Of a stretch of DNA of 64,000 nt, positions 1 to 9,765 are shown one piece after another. Each line of letters starts with the position of its first letter. The first letter of the stretch is position 1. A program made the position numbers and the translations under genes. This stretch comes from Delphinus delphis (Eukaryota > Chordata > Mammalia > Artiodactyla > Delphinidae): assembly GCF_949987515.2 (NCBI RefSeq), contig NC_082688.1:73598731-73662730 (forward strand), in the 5' to 3' direction. Under the pieces are notes generated by a model. It was not told where the DNA came from, did not search any database, and worked only from the letters and a program-made list of their open reading frames with translations.

Positions 1-587
1 GATAGTTTGATTAATGTGTGTCTTGGCATGTTTCTCCTTGGATTTATCCTGTATGGGACTCTGCACTTCCTGGACTTGAGTGACTATTTATTTGCCATAT
101 TAGGGAAGTTTTCAACTACAATCTCTTCAAATATTTTCTCAGTCCCTTTCTTTTTCTCTTTTTCTGGGACCCCTATAATTCAAATGTCGGTGTGTTTAAT
201 GTTGTCCCAGAGGTCTCTGAGACTGTCCTCAATTCTTTTCATTCTTTTTTCTCTATTCTGCTCTGCAGTATTTATTTCCACTCTTTTATCTTCCAGGTCA
301 CTTATCCATTCTTCTGCCTTAGTTATTCTGCTATTGATTCCTTCTAGAGAATGTTTAATTTCATTTATTGTGTTATTCATCACAGTTTGTTTTTTCTTTA
401 GTTCTTCTAGGTCCTTGTTAAATGTTTCTTGCATTTTCTCCATTCTATTTCCAGGATTTTGGATCATCTTTACTATCATTACTCTGAATTCTTTTTCAGG
501 TAGACTGCCTATTTCCTCTTCATTTGTTTGGTCTGGTGGGTTTTTACTTTGCTTCTTCATATGCTGCCTATTTGTCTGTCTTCTCAT
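1..587 (-). pseudogene. L1 ORF1p fragment, N-terminal and coiled-coil part, with premature stop
   Basis: The frame opens at an ATG at 587 and runs 135 codons to a stop at 180-182. The residues show the ORF1p layout: a basic N-terminus, then a long Lys/Glu/Leu heptad region (the trimerising coiled coil, roughly residues 45-125) ending just before the RNA-binding RRM domain. Reading continues in the same frame past the stop with clear ORF1p residues (IIGVPE), so the stop is a point mutation. The copy at 43140-43190 has CGA (Arg) where this one has TGA, which fits CpG decay. In a live element ORF1p coats L1 RNA; this copy cannot make a full protein. Confidence 0.85.
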
Positions 588-1090
588 TTTGTTTAACTTA
601 CTGTGTTTGGGGTCTCCTTTTCGCAGGCTGCAGGTTCATAGTTCCCATTGTTTTTGGTGTCTGACCCCAGTGGGTCAGATTGGTTCAGTGGGTTGTGTAG
701 GCTTCCCGGTGAAGGCGTCTGGTGCCTGTGTTCTGGTGGATGAGGCTTGATCTTGTCTTTCTGTTGGGCAGTATCGTGTCCGGTGGTGTGTTTTGGGGTG
801 TCTGTGAACTTAGTATGATTTTAGGCAGCCTCTTTGCTAATGGGTGGGTTTGTGTTCCTGTCTTGCTATTTGTTTGGCATGGGGGTGTCCAGCAGTGGAG
901 CTGCTGGTCATTGAGTGGAGCTGGGTCTTAGTCTTGAGACAGAAATCTCTGGGAGAGCTTTCACCAATTGATATCACATGGGGCTGGAAGGTCTCTGGTG
1001 GTCCAATGTCTTGAACTAGGCTCTCCCACCTCAGAGGCTCAGGCCTGACACCAGGTCAGAGCACCAAGACCCTGTTCAGCCATATGGACA
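1..1090 (-). mobile_element. L1 LINE, 5'UTR and start of ORF1, cut by window edge
   Basis: The minus strand reads L1 5'UTR (about 1090 to 588) and then ORF1 (587 down to base 1). The ORF1 part aligns by eye with the ORF1 parts of the two other long L1s in this window (37269-38175 and 42783-43648). The 5'UTR contains several imperfect GT-rich and TGGTGG-rich stretches and does not resemble the 5'UTR of either other copy, so it belongs to a different subfamily. The rest of the element lies outside the window. The outer boundary near 1090 is approximate and I found no target-site duplication. Confidence 0.85.
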
Positions 1091-2234
1091 TCCTATAGGG
1101 GAGTCACTGCATGCTATGCAGGGCCACAGAAGCTCCAGAGTTTGGTCGGGTGGCAAAGACAGGAGCAAGAAGAAACTCTAGGCCAGAGCCTTTAATGGGG
1201 TTTCTGAACTTGAGTTTACTTGGGAATAGCAGAAGAACTGCAATTCTAGAAGGCACAGTATTGCAAGTCATAGGCCAGTCTGTGGAGAGTTCAGGATGGG
1301 CTGTATTTATGGGGAAGGACCACCAAAAAGTAACTTTTTAAATTACATGTTTTCCTCCTCAACTATCTTCTCCCTGGTGTTTTCCAGTCATAGTCATATG
1401 TTCTTAGTTTCTTCTCAAATAAAGATTTTGCTGCTTTAAACACCACTGAGGCAATATCATGACAAACACTCTGGAAGATTCTGTTCTGTCATCTTTCAAA
1501 TTGTCATCCAAGTCCTCATTTCAAAAAATGCATCACTGATAATGATGCAAAAGGGAGAATATCAGAGCATGATTTCTGGATCCCCAGTAGAGATATCATT
1601 GGAACATGGAAAAATGGTTTCTTAACTTGATGGAAATCATATGGGAGCCAGGAAAAGAGAATGAATACTGAAATACACATTACCATTCTTTGGGAAGGTC
1701 CCTTAAGATTAGAATCACAGTCAGTTAGTTTTGATATCATAGATTGTTTGGCACTGATGAAGTTTCATGGCTGTGTAATTATTTTTGAAGCTTTCCAAGA
1801 CTGTTGAATTTCTATAATAAAATGAAGATTAAGAACTCTGTTCAGCTCTCAAAGGTGTTACAAGCTATCCTAAGGCAATAGCACAGCTCCTACTATGGAA
1901 TGTGTCCAAGCTCCAACTTGTAGGAATAGTCTTCAATCCATGGCTGATAATGCTGGTGACAATAAGAAAAGGAATGTGATCCAAGTCAGAATTCTTTCTA
2001 AGAGATTGCATCACTGATACACATTCTGCAATTAGGTGAACACCTTTTTTCTTTGGATGTATGCTGAAAGTCAGATGCTAAATGTTAACTGTAAAACTGT
2101 GTTGATTATCTTAAGTAAGATAGATAGAAAATCTGAGCATTTTAAGCAAAAAAGATTGTGACTTGTGTTGAATAATAATTACTTCACATGCTGTACGGTA
2201 ACATCTCATTTTGATTTAGCATAGGAAATTGGGA
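1091..2234. other. No recognisable gene; possible old LTR remnant at 1100-1345
   Basis: This stretch holds no convincing coding exon. Around 1100-1345 the composition is richer in G and differs from the flanks, which may mark a decayed retroviral LTR, but I could not identify ends, a poly(A) signal or a family. The remainder is AT-rich unique sequence. Confidence 0.4.
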
Positions 2235-2336
2235 TTTCCTCCTTTTCTTCCCTTCCCTTCCCTTCTCCTTCATTCACTTTCCCCCCTCACTTCCTCCTTT
2301 CTTCTATTCTTTCCTTCCTTTCTTTTCCTCTATCAT
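2235..2336. repeat. Polypyrimidine (CCTT/TTCC) tract
   Basis: About 100 bases are almost entirely C and T, with repeated CCCTTCC blocks and only a few purine interruptions (near 2270-2275 and 2305). This is a typical mammalian low-complexity tract. Its mirror-like parts could form triplex DNA. Confidence 0.85.
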
Positions 2337-2954
2337 TACATTTTTTTCTTTTATTCAGATTGGGGAAAAAGTTAAAATTTGTAACAGTTCTAAATCCTAT
2401 CTAAATTTGGTCTGTTGGCATCTAAACTTTGAGGTGTTTTTAATGAAATTTTTCAGCAGAATTACTTTAGGAAGTAAGATTTGCCTCTTAAGCATTATTA
2501 ATACAATAAAAACAAAGTATTCTTATAGAGAAATCAGAATATTTTGGTGCATGTCTTCAACTCATTAAGATTTTTTTTCTGGAAAATATTTACTACACTG
2601 AGTTATATTATAGCTAAATTAAATATGGTGAATGGATCTCTCCTAAGGGGATAAACTAAATTAAACTGGGAAGAGACCAAATCTAATTGTATTGCATCTT
2701 TATAATCAAGCAACAAGAATTACCCCCATCCTTTTATTATGGTAACATTCACACTTTAACACTGTGGCTGATATTCTGCATTTTTCTAAAGGAAATAGGA
2801 AATAAAACATTAAAAACTAAAGTACTCTTAAAGATTACTCATTTTTGGTAATGTTATGTGTTCATGTTTCTGGACAAAAGTGTTGTAAAATTTACTAATT
2901 ATATATAATCATTTACTTTCCACTATTTTCTTGATAATTTAGTCTTTATATTTC

Positions 2955-3060
2955 GTCCACTTATCTATTCAACAAATATTTATCAAGCAGCTAGACAATG
3001 GGAGCACAAAGAATACCACATGGTCCCTGCTTTCAGGTCTTCTGTCTACTTGGGCAGACT
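2955..3060 (-). repeat. L2 LINE 3' end relic
   Basis: The text starting ATTCAACAAATATTTATC and continuing into a CCCTGCTTTCAGG-type stretch is the reverse complement of the L2 3' end (AATAAATATTTGTTGAAT class). It is strongly diverged and its edges are approximate. A GATA-like run follows at 3075-3120. Confidence 0.6.
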
Positions 3061-3269
3061 TATAAACTAATGGAAATAAGTAGATAGAGTAATAGATAAA
3101 TGGGTAGATAATAGATAGTAAAGGCTCTCTAGCAAAGCTGTATAGAAAGTGCTTTTGGAAGAAGAAAGTGGTGAATTTTTTTCTGGGGGTAAATCCAGAT
3201 AAATGTAATAGGAAAACAGACAGTTACATTCAGTTTCTGAAATTGAGTAGAGAATGATAAGGCCTATCT

Positions 3270-3445
3270 AAGCAAAATACTAGCTAACACTTATTAAGCA
3301 TCCCATATACATTTTACATATGTAGCAAAACAGGACTAGAAAGGCAGGTAAAATGTCAAGGTCACACAGCTGATGAGTGGAAGAGTTGGAATTGGAACTC
3401 AGGTGATTTGACTTTAGAATCTACACACACTCTAGATAACACTGC
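3270..3445 (-). repeat. MIR SINE relic
   Basis: The stretch around AAGGTCACACAGCTGATGAG, followed by GGAATTGGAACTCAGGT, is the reverse complement of the MIR core (tRNA-like box B and conserved central region). Old and diverged. Confidence 0.8.
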
Positions 3446-3944
3446 AAATGAATGGTAACAAGAAATCTAATAGATTGTTGTGGATCATAGAATCTGAGAT
3501 GCTTGGGAACCTATGGTGATGAGCCTAGATATTATTTATGGTTTATTATGAAAGCCCTAAAGTGTTTTGCCAAATAATTTAGATATAATCCATTAAAAAG
3601 TATCCAAAGCTCTTAAGCAGAGAAATCATAAGCTGTGAGGAAGGTAGTTTTTTAAATCAAAACTACAAATTTAGAATTTAAAAGTAAGAGAGACAGGACA
3701 GTTATTTAAGGGACAGGAAAGCTACACTGCAGAAAGGAAGGGTGGGAGTACACCCCAATCAAAGATTGGGTGGGGTACACTACAGTTCCCTCAACTGTTT
3801 ATTATTGTTAATTCAGGGTCTCTGTAGCAGAAGAAGGGCCTGGAGTGCTCTAGTCTGCCATCTTGCTGACATCGAGCAACTCACTTTTTAAGCCACAACC
3901 AGTTTTAATGTATTTACCTAAACACTTCAATTCAATATTACCTA

Positions 3945-4090
3945 GGATGAAGTCTATATCTCAAAATACTTTAAAGGCTCCTCTTGCCTTTTGGATATAA
4001 ATTACTCTTAAGCACAGATGACAGGGCTTTTCATGATCTAGCCTCCACATAGAATTCCAGGTTAATTTCTTCCCTGAACTTGAACTCTAC
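3945..4090 (+). repeat. Probable L2-class relic
   Basis: The block with GGCTTTTCATGATCTAGCCTC resembles the ancient mammalian repeat segment usually read as ...CCTTCACAATCTGGCC..., which I associate with L2. Divergence is high, so the family and strand are tentative. Confidence 0.35.
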
Positions 4091-4129
4091 AATATAGTCA
4101 AGACTGATTTTTTAGCCAACATACTCTGA

Positions 4130-4445
4130 AGAAATCAAGATCAAGGTGCCAAACATCAGTTTCTGGTGAGGGCACTCTTCTTGGGTTGCAGATGGCCATC
4201 TTCTCACTACATCTTCATATGGTGTTTCTTCAGTATGTGCACATGGAGAAAGACAGAAAGATATCTCTTCTTTCTTATAAGACCGGTAATGCCATCATGA
4301 GGCCCTCACTCTCGGAACCTAACCTAACTCTAGCTACATTCCAAAGACTGCATCTTCAAATACCATCACATTTGGGGTTAGGGCTTCAATATACGAATTT
4401 TAGGTGGGGAGGCACAAACCAATCCATAGCACACCCCAACCTCAA
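4130..4445 (-). mobile_element. MLT1-type MaLR LTR
   Basis: On the minus strand this reads as an ERVL-MaLR LTR of the MLT1 group. On the plus strand one sees the reversed hallmarks in order: TTTCTGGTGAGGGCACTCTTC, a GATGGCCATCTTCTC block, a TTATAAGACC box, CACATTTGGGGTTAGGGCTT, and a terminal CACAAACCAATCCATAGCA. It is a non-coding relic with no internal region beside it. Confidence 0.75.
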
Positions 4446-4589
4446 TTCTACTTTCCCTTTGCCTAACTAACCTCTTCTCAGTTATTTTTCCAATATATCT
4501 TCGCAACTAATTCCTAATATTTCCTGTGTAACTCTAATTCAACTTAACTTAGATTTTTTAATTTTATTGTTTATACCTTTTAATCTGTC

Positions 4590-4803
4590 TTTTTTTTTTT
4601 TTTTTTTTTTTGTGGTATGCGGGCCTCTCACTGCTGTGGCCTCTCCCATTGCAGAGCACAGGCTCTGGACGTGCAGGCTCAGCAGCCATGGCTCACGAGC
4701 CTAGCCACTCTGCAGCATGTGGGATCTTCCCGGACCGGGGCATGAACCCGTGTCCCCTGCATCGGCAGGCGGACTCTCAACCACTGCGCCACCAGGGAAG
4801 CCC
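4590..4803 (-). mobile_element. CHR-2 type SINE with TSD
   Basis: This is a minus-strand tRNA-derived SINE. The poly(A) tail appears as poly(T) at 4590-4611, and the tRNA-like head is at the right end. The head carries Pol III box B (GGTTCATGCCC on the minus strand) and box A (TGGCGCAGTGG). A direct repeat TAATCTGTC flanks it at 4581-4589 and 4804-4812, as expected for an L1-driven insertion. Confidence 0.93.
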
Positions 4804-5190
4804 TAATCTGTCATATTTTATCTATTTTTTCTTCACACTTCCATCAATAACTTCTTCAGATTTCTATGTCAGTTTATTTTCTCAAGTGTGCTCCATATGC
4901 TGTATAATTTGTCCATTAAATTATCAGTTTGTAATCATAATTTTTTCTATTTTAAAATTTTCTTTTCACATTTTATCTGTGTTTTTAAAGAATTTTGATT
5001 CATTGTTTATATATTTTTTAATTGTCAATTAAAATGTGATTGTTATCTCTTATGGTAGCATATTTTCTTATATGCTTTTAATTTTGGATTTTGAGCTCAC
5101 ATGATGAGTTCCTCTAGAGAAGATTTGTATTTACTCATGCCAAGTGGCCAAGGAGTTAGTTACTATCTCAGGATATCTTTAGTTAATTTT

Positions 5191-5395
5191 TTTTTTTTTT
5201 TTTGCGGTATGTGGGCCTCTCACTGTTGTGGCCTCTCCCGTTGCAGAGCACAGGCTCCAGACGCGCAGGCTCAGTGGCCATGGCTCACGGGGCCAGCCGC
5301 TGCGTGGCATGTGGGATCCTCCTGCACCAGGGCACGAACCCGTGTCCCTTGCATCGGCAGGCAGACTCTCAACCACTGTGCCACAAGGGAAGCCC
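5191..5395 (-). mobile_element. CHR-2 type SINE with 16-bp TSD
   Basis: Same family and orientation as the copy at 4590-4803. A perfect 16-bp duplication ATCTTTAGTTAATTTT lies at 5175-5190 and 5396-5411. The tail T-run merges with the end of the left duplication. The head carries a GCCACAAGGG variant where other copies have GCCACCAGGG. Confidence 0.95.
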
Positions 5396-5411
5396 ATCTT
5401 TAGTTAATTTT

Positions 5412-7598
5412 ACCGGCTTTAGGTTTTCTGAGATGCCTTGGTAATGGAGACTTAAGCCCAAAACCTTGTTGGTAGAGAGACTGAATTACAAACTCTCTAG
5501 GGAAATTCTTTTTTTTTTTTTTTCCTATCCAGTGCTGTGGCTAAAAAATAGTTACTATGTTCATGTTTCTGTGATGGAGTAAATTTTTCCCTGATTAACA
5601 TTTTCCCCTTAAGATGCAAAGCTAAATATGAGAGTCTGATTTGTACCTTTTATCTTGTACAGGCTTAAGACATTGTCACCTTTCATAAGTAGCTCTTAAA
5701 ACTACTCCTGGTTTCCTGCTCTTAGCAGACATCTTCGGAAAGCCCAGAATTTACTCCTGTTTGCTACTCAGATTTTATTTCTTCATTTATGTCCCCCAAG
5801 AATTCCCTTTGTGTGTGTGTGTGTGTGTGTGTATGTACCTTCCCTTATATTTTTAGATATCTATCACATGTAATCAGCTTTCAGCACTGACTGATATAAA
5901 AAATGTTTTTCTAGAATAACTACTTATCTATTTTGCTAGCAGCAGCAGAACTTTCCAATTCATTAGATCTCAACTTAAAGCTTTCACTCACTAGATCTCT
6001 TCATCATAGATTTTGTTAGGTACCTATCTGTGCCAGTTAACCATTTATTGCCTCTCAGCTCCAATTCATTCTTTTTGCCTGCTTTGTGAAAATGGATTTG
6101 GGCCCTTTAAATATTTTCTTTGGCAGGCACATTTTAACTTTGTCAATAAAAAGTACTATAGAGAAATATCAGGAGAAAAGGGTTTGCTCCCTGCTTCCTG
6201 TGAGCCCTGCTCAGTCAGTTCCCAAAGTGTGTGGCTTCTCCAGTGCCCAGCTCTTGCTGTGCACTTTCCTCTTTGGGCACATTTTGTAGCAGTGTGTCTG
6301 ATAAAACACCTCCTCATCAACAGTTTTCCCCAACACCCAAGAGGATCTATTTCTGGAAAGTTCTAGAGGGTAGATTTCCAGCAAGTTCTGCTGGTGCAGC
6401 ACTACAGTGACTTAGCTGCATACACTGAACCATGGAAGGCCCTCTCCAACAAGGTCTGGATCTCAGCCCTTGGGAGAAGGACATGGGCTTTTTCTTGGAT
6501 GTTCTATCTCAGAGTTAGTGGTAGTGGCTGCTCCTTATATTTGCTATTCTTGTATTCTTTAGAGTTCTCTTTACTTCTTGTTAACCAGTCCATCTTTACT
6601 TCAATCCTCTGTTGTATTTAATTATTCTTCACATTATCTAATACCTTCTCATAAGACATTTTTGCCTCAATTTACTTATAAGTTTGTATTGTAAACTCAT
6701 TTAAAGGCCTGTGTTCCCCATAGTATGCTAGCCACTTCATAGAAAGTACCTAATATATATATAATATATATATATAATATATATATATAGAACAAAAGAA
6801 AGACTAAAAATAAAGCACTGCCCAATATTTACCTACATTATGCACAACTGAAAGTTTTAATTCCCTAAAATACCTAAGAAGTTCATATATATATTCTCCT
6901 CTTCAAATGTAAATGAATGTTTTCCCCATGTTAAAAACAGTTTAATCCAAATTAACCAAATGGCATAAAAGATAAAATTAATAGTAAAAATGTTGAATAC
7001 AAAGGTATAGAGACTTAACATATATGTTCTGTCAATGGAGCTAGTCTTACCAATATATCCAAGTGTGGACATTATAAGAACATCCAAGTGGATAAAAAGC
7101 CAGAATTTACTATGCTTATACAGCATCTTGCTTCCCACTGAAACAAACTTATAATATTGAGATACTTCACAAAAATCCTCTTTGTAAAGAATGTAGTATA
7201 ATATCATAGTTGAGGCATACCTAACTTCATCTAAATAGCTTCTGATTCAGCTCTCTGGCAAAGGAAAACGGCAATAGTAACAGAGGGAGGAAAGAAAATT
7301 TAATAAGATCATCTGTAGGAGGATAATATTTAGAAAAGCAATTGCTGTATTTTTCCTTAGTTTCCTATGTCCATTTTCTTCTTTGAAGAAAATCCACCAT
7401 CATTATCTTAAGAGGAGGATAATAGGACAGAACACAAAGAAAAATGCAATATATTTTTAAAAACTTTTTTTCAGGCATAAAATAATAGACTTGGAAGAAT
7501 GTGTGATTATTCAGCATCAGTATTACTCATTAATACTACTTTCAACCTGCAAAACTAGATGGAAGTTTCCTGTACTGGCAAAGGGGGAAAGAGTTATA
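5412..7598. other. AT-rich unique sequence with two microsatellites
   Basis: I see no gene here. A (GT) run of about 12 units is at 5811-5834 and a TA-rich run with three ATATATATA blocks is at 6752-6789. Short open frames (for example 6013-6366 on plus and 6857-7207 on minus) have no recognisable domain and look like chance frames. Confidence 0.6.
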
Positions 7599-7752
7599 CA
7601 GTCTGTCCTCTGTATTTGTGAATGAGAAACCCATGGATACAGACGGCAGACTGTACTACATCATTCTGTAAGAGACTGAGCATCTTCAGGTTTTGGTATC
7701 CATAGGAGCAAGCAGGAACCAATCCCCTGCAGAAACTGAAGAGGGACAACTG
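7599..7752. mobile_element. MER2/Tigger-type MITE (non-autonomous DNA transposon)
   Basis: A 154-bp element begins CAGTCTGTCCTCTGTATTTG and ends ...AGAGGGACAACTG, which are imperfect terminal inverted repeats of the MER2/Tigger2 group (pogo, Tc1/mariner superfamily). It is flanked by TA at 7597-7598 and 7753-7754, the target of that superfamily. There is no room for a transposase. The second half carries the TTTTGGTATCC...AACCAATCCCC signature. Confidence 0.85.
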
Positions 7753-8217
7753 TACAGGGAAAGATGGAAGCTTAGAGGCTAGTGGGTCTCTGATAAGAGT
7801 CTCTGCCATGTTCTTCTCCTACCAAATTTGAATAGCTAAGAATGCCAGAAAACTCATAACCCAAGTTGAGATAATCAGAAGAGATATGACAGAATTTTTT
7901 AATACAAAATGAGCGAATTAGAGTACATTTGAAGTTCAAATCAAGAGCACAATCTTCAAAAATTCTTTAAAATTTGCTTAATTAATTAAAGTATGGTCAG
8001 TTGCATGTTCAGTGGACAACACGGCTCAAGGAAATAAGATTAAGGGCATGGATCCACTGTTGAAACCTGAAATGCTCAAGTATCCTGTAAATAAGTCTGG
8101 AGAAAGAGGCATATATCAAAAAGAAGGGTGGGTGTCACTACTGGCATACAGAATTTACTGGGATCAAAAATATATAAAACCAACTAGTTTTTTTGGTTTT
8201 TCTCTTTCTCTGTGATC

Positions 8218-8223
8218 TTTATT
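8218..8223 (-). promoter_or_regulatory. Poly(A) signal AATAAA used for the transduced transcript (inferred)
   Basis: TTTATT on plus reads AATAAA on minus. It lies about 23 bases before the A-run that merges with the left TSD at 8188-8194, which is normal spacing for cleavage and polyadenylation. Confidence 0.6.
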
Positions 8224-8228
8224 TAAGG

Positions 8229-8500
8229 TTTGCCTCTATTTTTTGTTTTATTAATCCAGTCTTAAATCTTTTAAATTGAGATGCAATTGATTTATAACAT
8301 TATATTAGTTTCAGGTATATAACTTAATGATTTGATATTTGTATAATGATCACCACAGTAAGTCTAATCAACATCTATTGCCACACATGGTTATAAATAT
8401 TTTTAGAACTTTTAAGATCTACTCTCTTAGCAACTTTCAAATATACAATACAGTATTATTAACTATAGTCACCATGCTGTACATTACATCTCCATGACTT
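8229..8500 (-). repeat. Older L1MA-like 3'UTR fragment
   Basis: The plus strand shows the reversed L1MA 3'UTR: TTATATTAGTTTCAGGTATA, GATCACCACAGTAAGTCTA, CTCTCTTAGCAACTTTCAAA and ATGCTGTACATTACATCTCC. It is older than the L1 beside it. The matching upstream half of this fragment is absent from the other side of the insertion (after 9765), which supports its having arrived as part of the transduced flank. Confidence 0.8.
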
Positions 8501-8784
8501 ATTTTTTTTATTAATTTTTATTGAAGTATGGTTGCTTTACCATGTTGTGTTAGCCTCCACTGCACAACAAAATGTATCAGTCATACACATACAGATATCC
8601 CCTCCCTTTTGGACTCCCCTCCCATTTAGGTTACCACTGTGCACTAGGTGAGTTCCTGGTGCTATACAGCATGTTCCCATCGCTTGTCCATTTTATACAT
8701 AGTATCAATAATGTATATGTGTCAATCCCAGTCTCCCAGTTCCTCTCACCCCACCCTTTTCCCCCTTGGTATCCATACTGAATT

Positions 8785-9697
8785 TAAGACTAGACACTAT
8801 AAAACTCTCAGAGGAAAACAGAGGCAGAACACTCTTTGACATACACCACAGCAACATCTTTTTTGACCCACCTCCTAGAGTAATGAAAATTAAAAGAAAA
8901 CTAAACAAATGGGACCCAATTAAACTTCAAGCCTATTGCACAGCAAAGGAGACCATAAACAAGATGAAAAGACAACCCTCAGAATGGGAGAAAATATTTG
9001 CAAACGAAGCAACTGACAAAGGATTCATCTCCAAAATACACAAGCAGCTCATGCAGCTCAATATCAAAAAAACAAACAACCCAATCCAAAAATGGGCAGA
9101 AGACCTAAATAGACATTTCTCCAAAGAAGATATACAGATTGCCAACAAACACATGAAAGAATGCTCAACATCATTAATCATTAGAGAAATGCAAATCAAA
9201 ACTACAATGAGGTATCACCTCACACCGGTCAGAATGGCCATCATCAAAAAATCTACAAACAATAAATGCTGGAGAGGGTGTGGAGAAAAGGGAACCCTCA
9301 TATATTTTTGGTGGGAATGTAAATTGATACAGCCACTATGGAAAACAGTATGGAGGTTCCTTAAAAAACTAAAAATAGAACTATCATATGACCCAGCAAT
9401 CCCACTACTGGGCATATACCCAGAGAAAACCATAATTCAAAAAAACACATGCACCCCAATGCTCATAGCAACACTATTTTCAATAGCCAGGACATGGAAG
9501 CAACCTAAACGTCCATTGACAGAGAAATTGATAAAGAAGATGTGGTACCTATATACAGTGGAAGATTAGCCATAAAAAGGAAAGAAATTGGGTCATTTGT
9601 AGAGATGTGGATGGACTTAGAGAGTGTCATACAGAGTGAAGTAAGTCAGAAAGAGAAAAGCAAATATCATATAATAACGCATATATGTGGACTCTAG
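8785..9697 (+). pseudogene. L1 ORF2p C-terminal fragment (inverted piece of the twin-primed L1)
   Basis: The last part of ORF2p is open from about 8766 to 9569 (the first few codons come from the inverted 3'UTR) and, after stops, is recognisable to the usual ORF2 stop at 9695-9697. It holds the post-RT region and the C-terminal zinc-knuckle-like motif of the form CX3CX7HX4C. Here the His is replaced by Tyr ([10 protein letters not shown]), so the motif is broken. ORF2p is the L1 endonuclease and reverse transcriptase; this segment has neither catalytic domain. Confidence 0.88.
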
Positions 9698-9765
9698 AAA
9701 AATGGTATAGACGATCTTAGTTGCAAAGCAGAAATAGAGACACAGGTGAAGCCAACTAGTTTTTT

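Larger units (their letters stand above)
8195..9751 (-). mobile_element. Twin-primed L1 with 5' inversion and probable 3' transduction
   Basis: A perfect 14-bp repeat CCAACTAGTTTTTT lies at 8180-8193 and 9752-9765 and brackets the whole unit. On the minus strand, 9751-8779 is an inverted L1 piece (ORF2 C-terminus to the start of the 3'UTR), 8778-8502 is L1 3'UTR in normal orientation, and 8500-8195 is an older L1 fragment plus non-L1 sequence. The inverted piece ends in the element just where the direct piece begins, with about 12 bases missing, which is the signature of twin priming. AATAAA (minus) at 8223-8218 lies about 23 bases before the terminal A-run, so the last 300 bp look like a transduced 3' flank. 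Alternative: the older L1 fragment was already at the site and the TSD match is chance. Confidence 0.85.

Noticed and set aside
7..750. 247-codon plus-strand open frame, Ser/Phe/Leu-rich
   Set aside because: It is antisense to L1 ORF1 and 5'UTR; the true signal is on minus. The hydrophobic look comes from reversed Lys/Glu codons.
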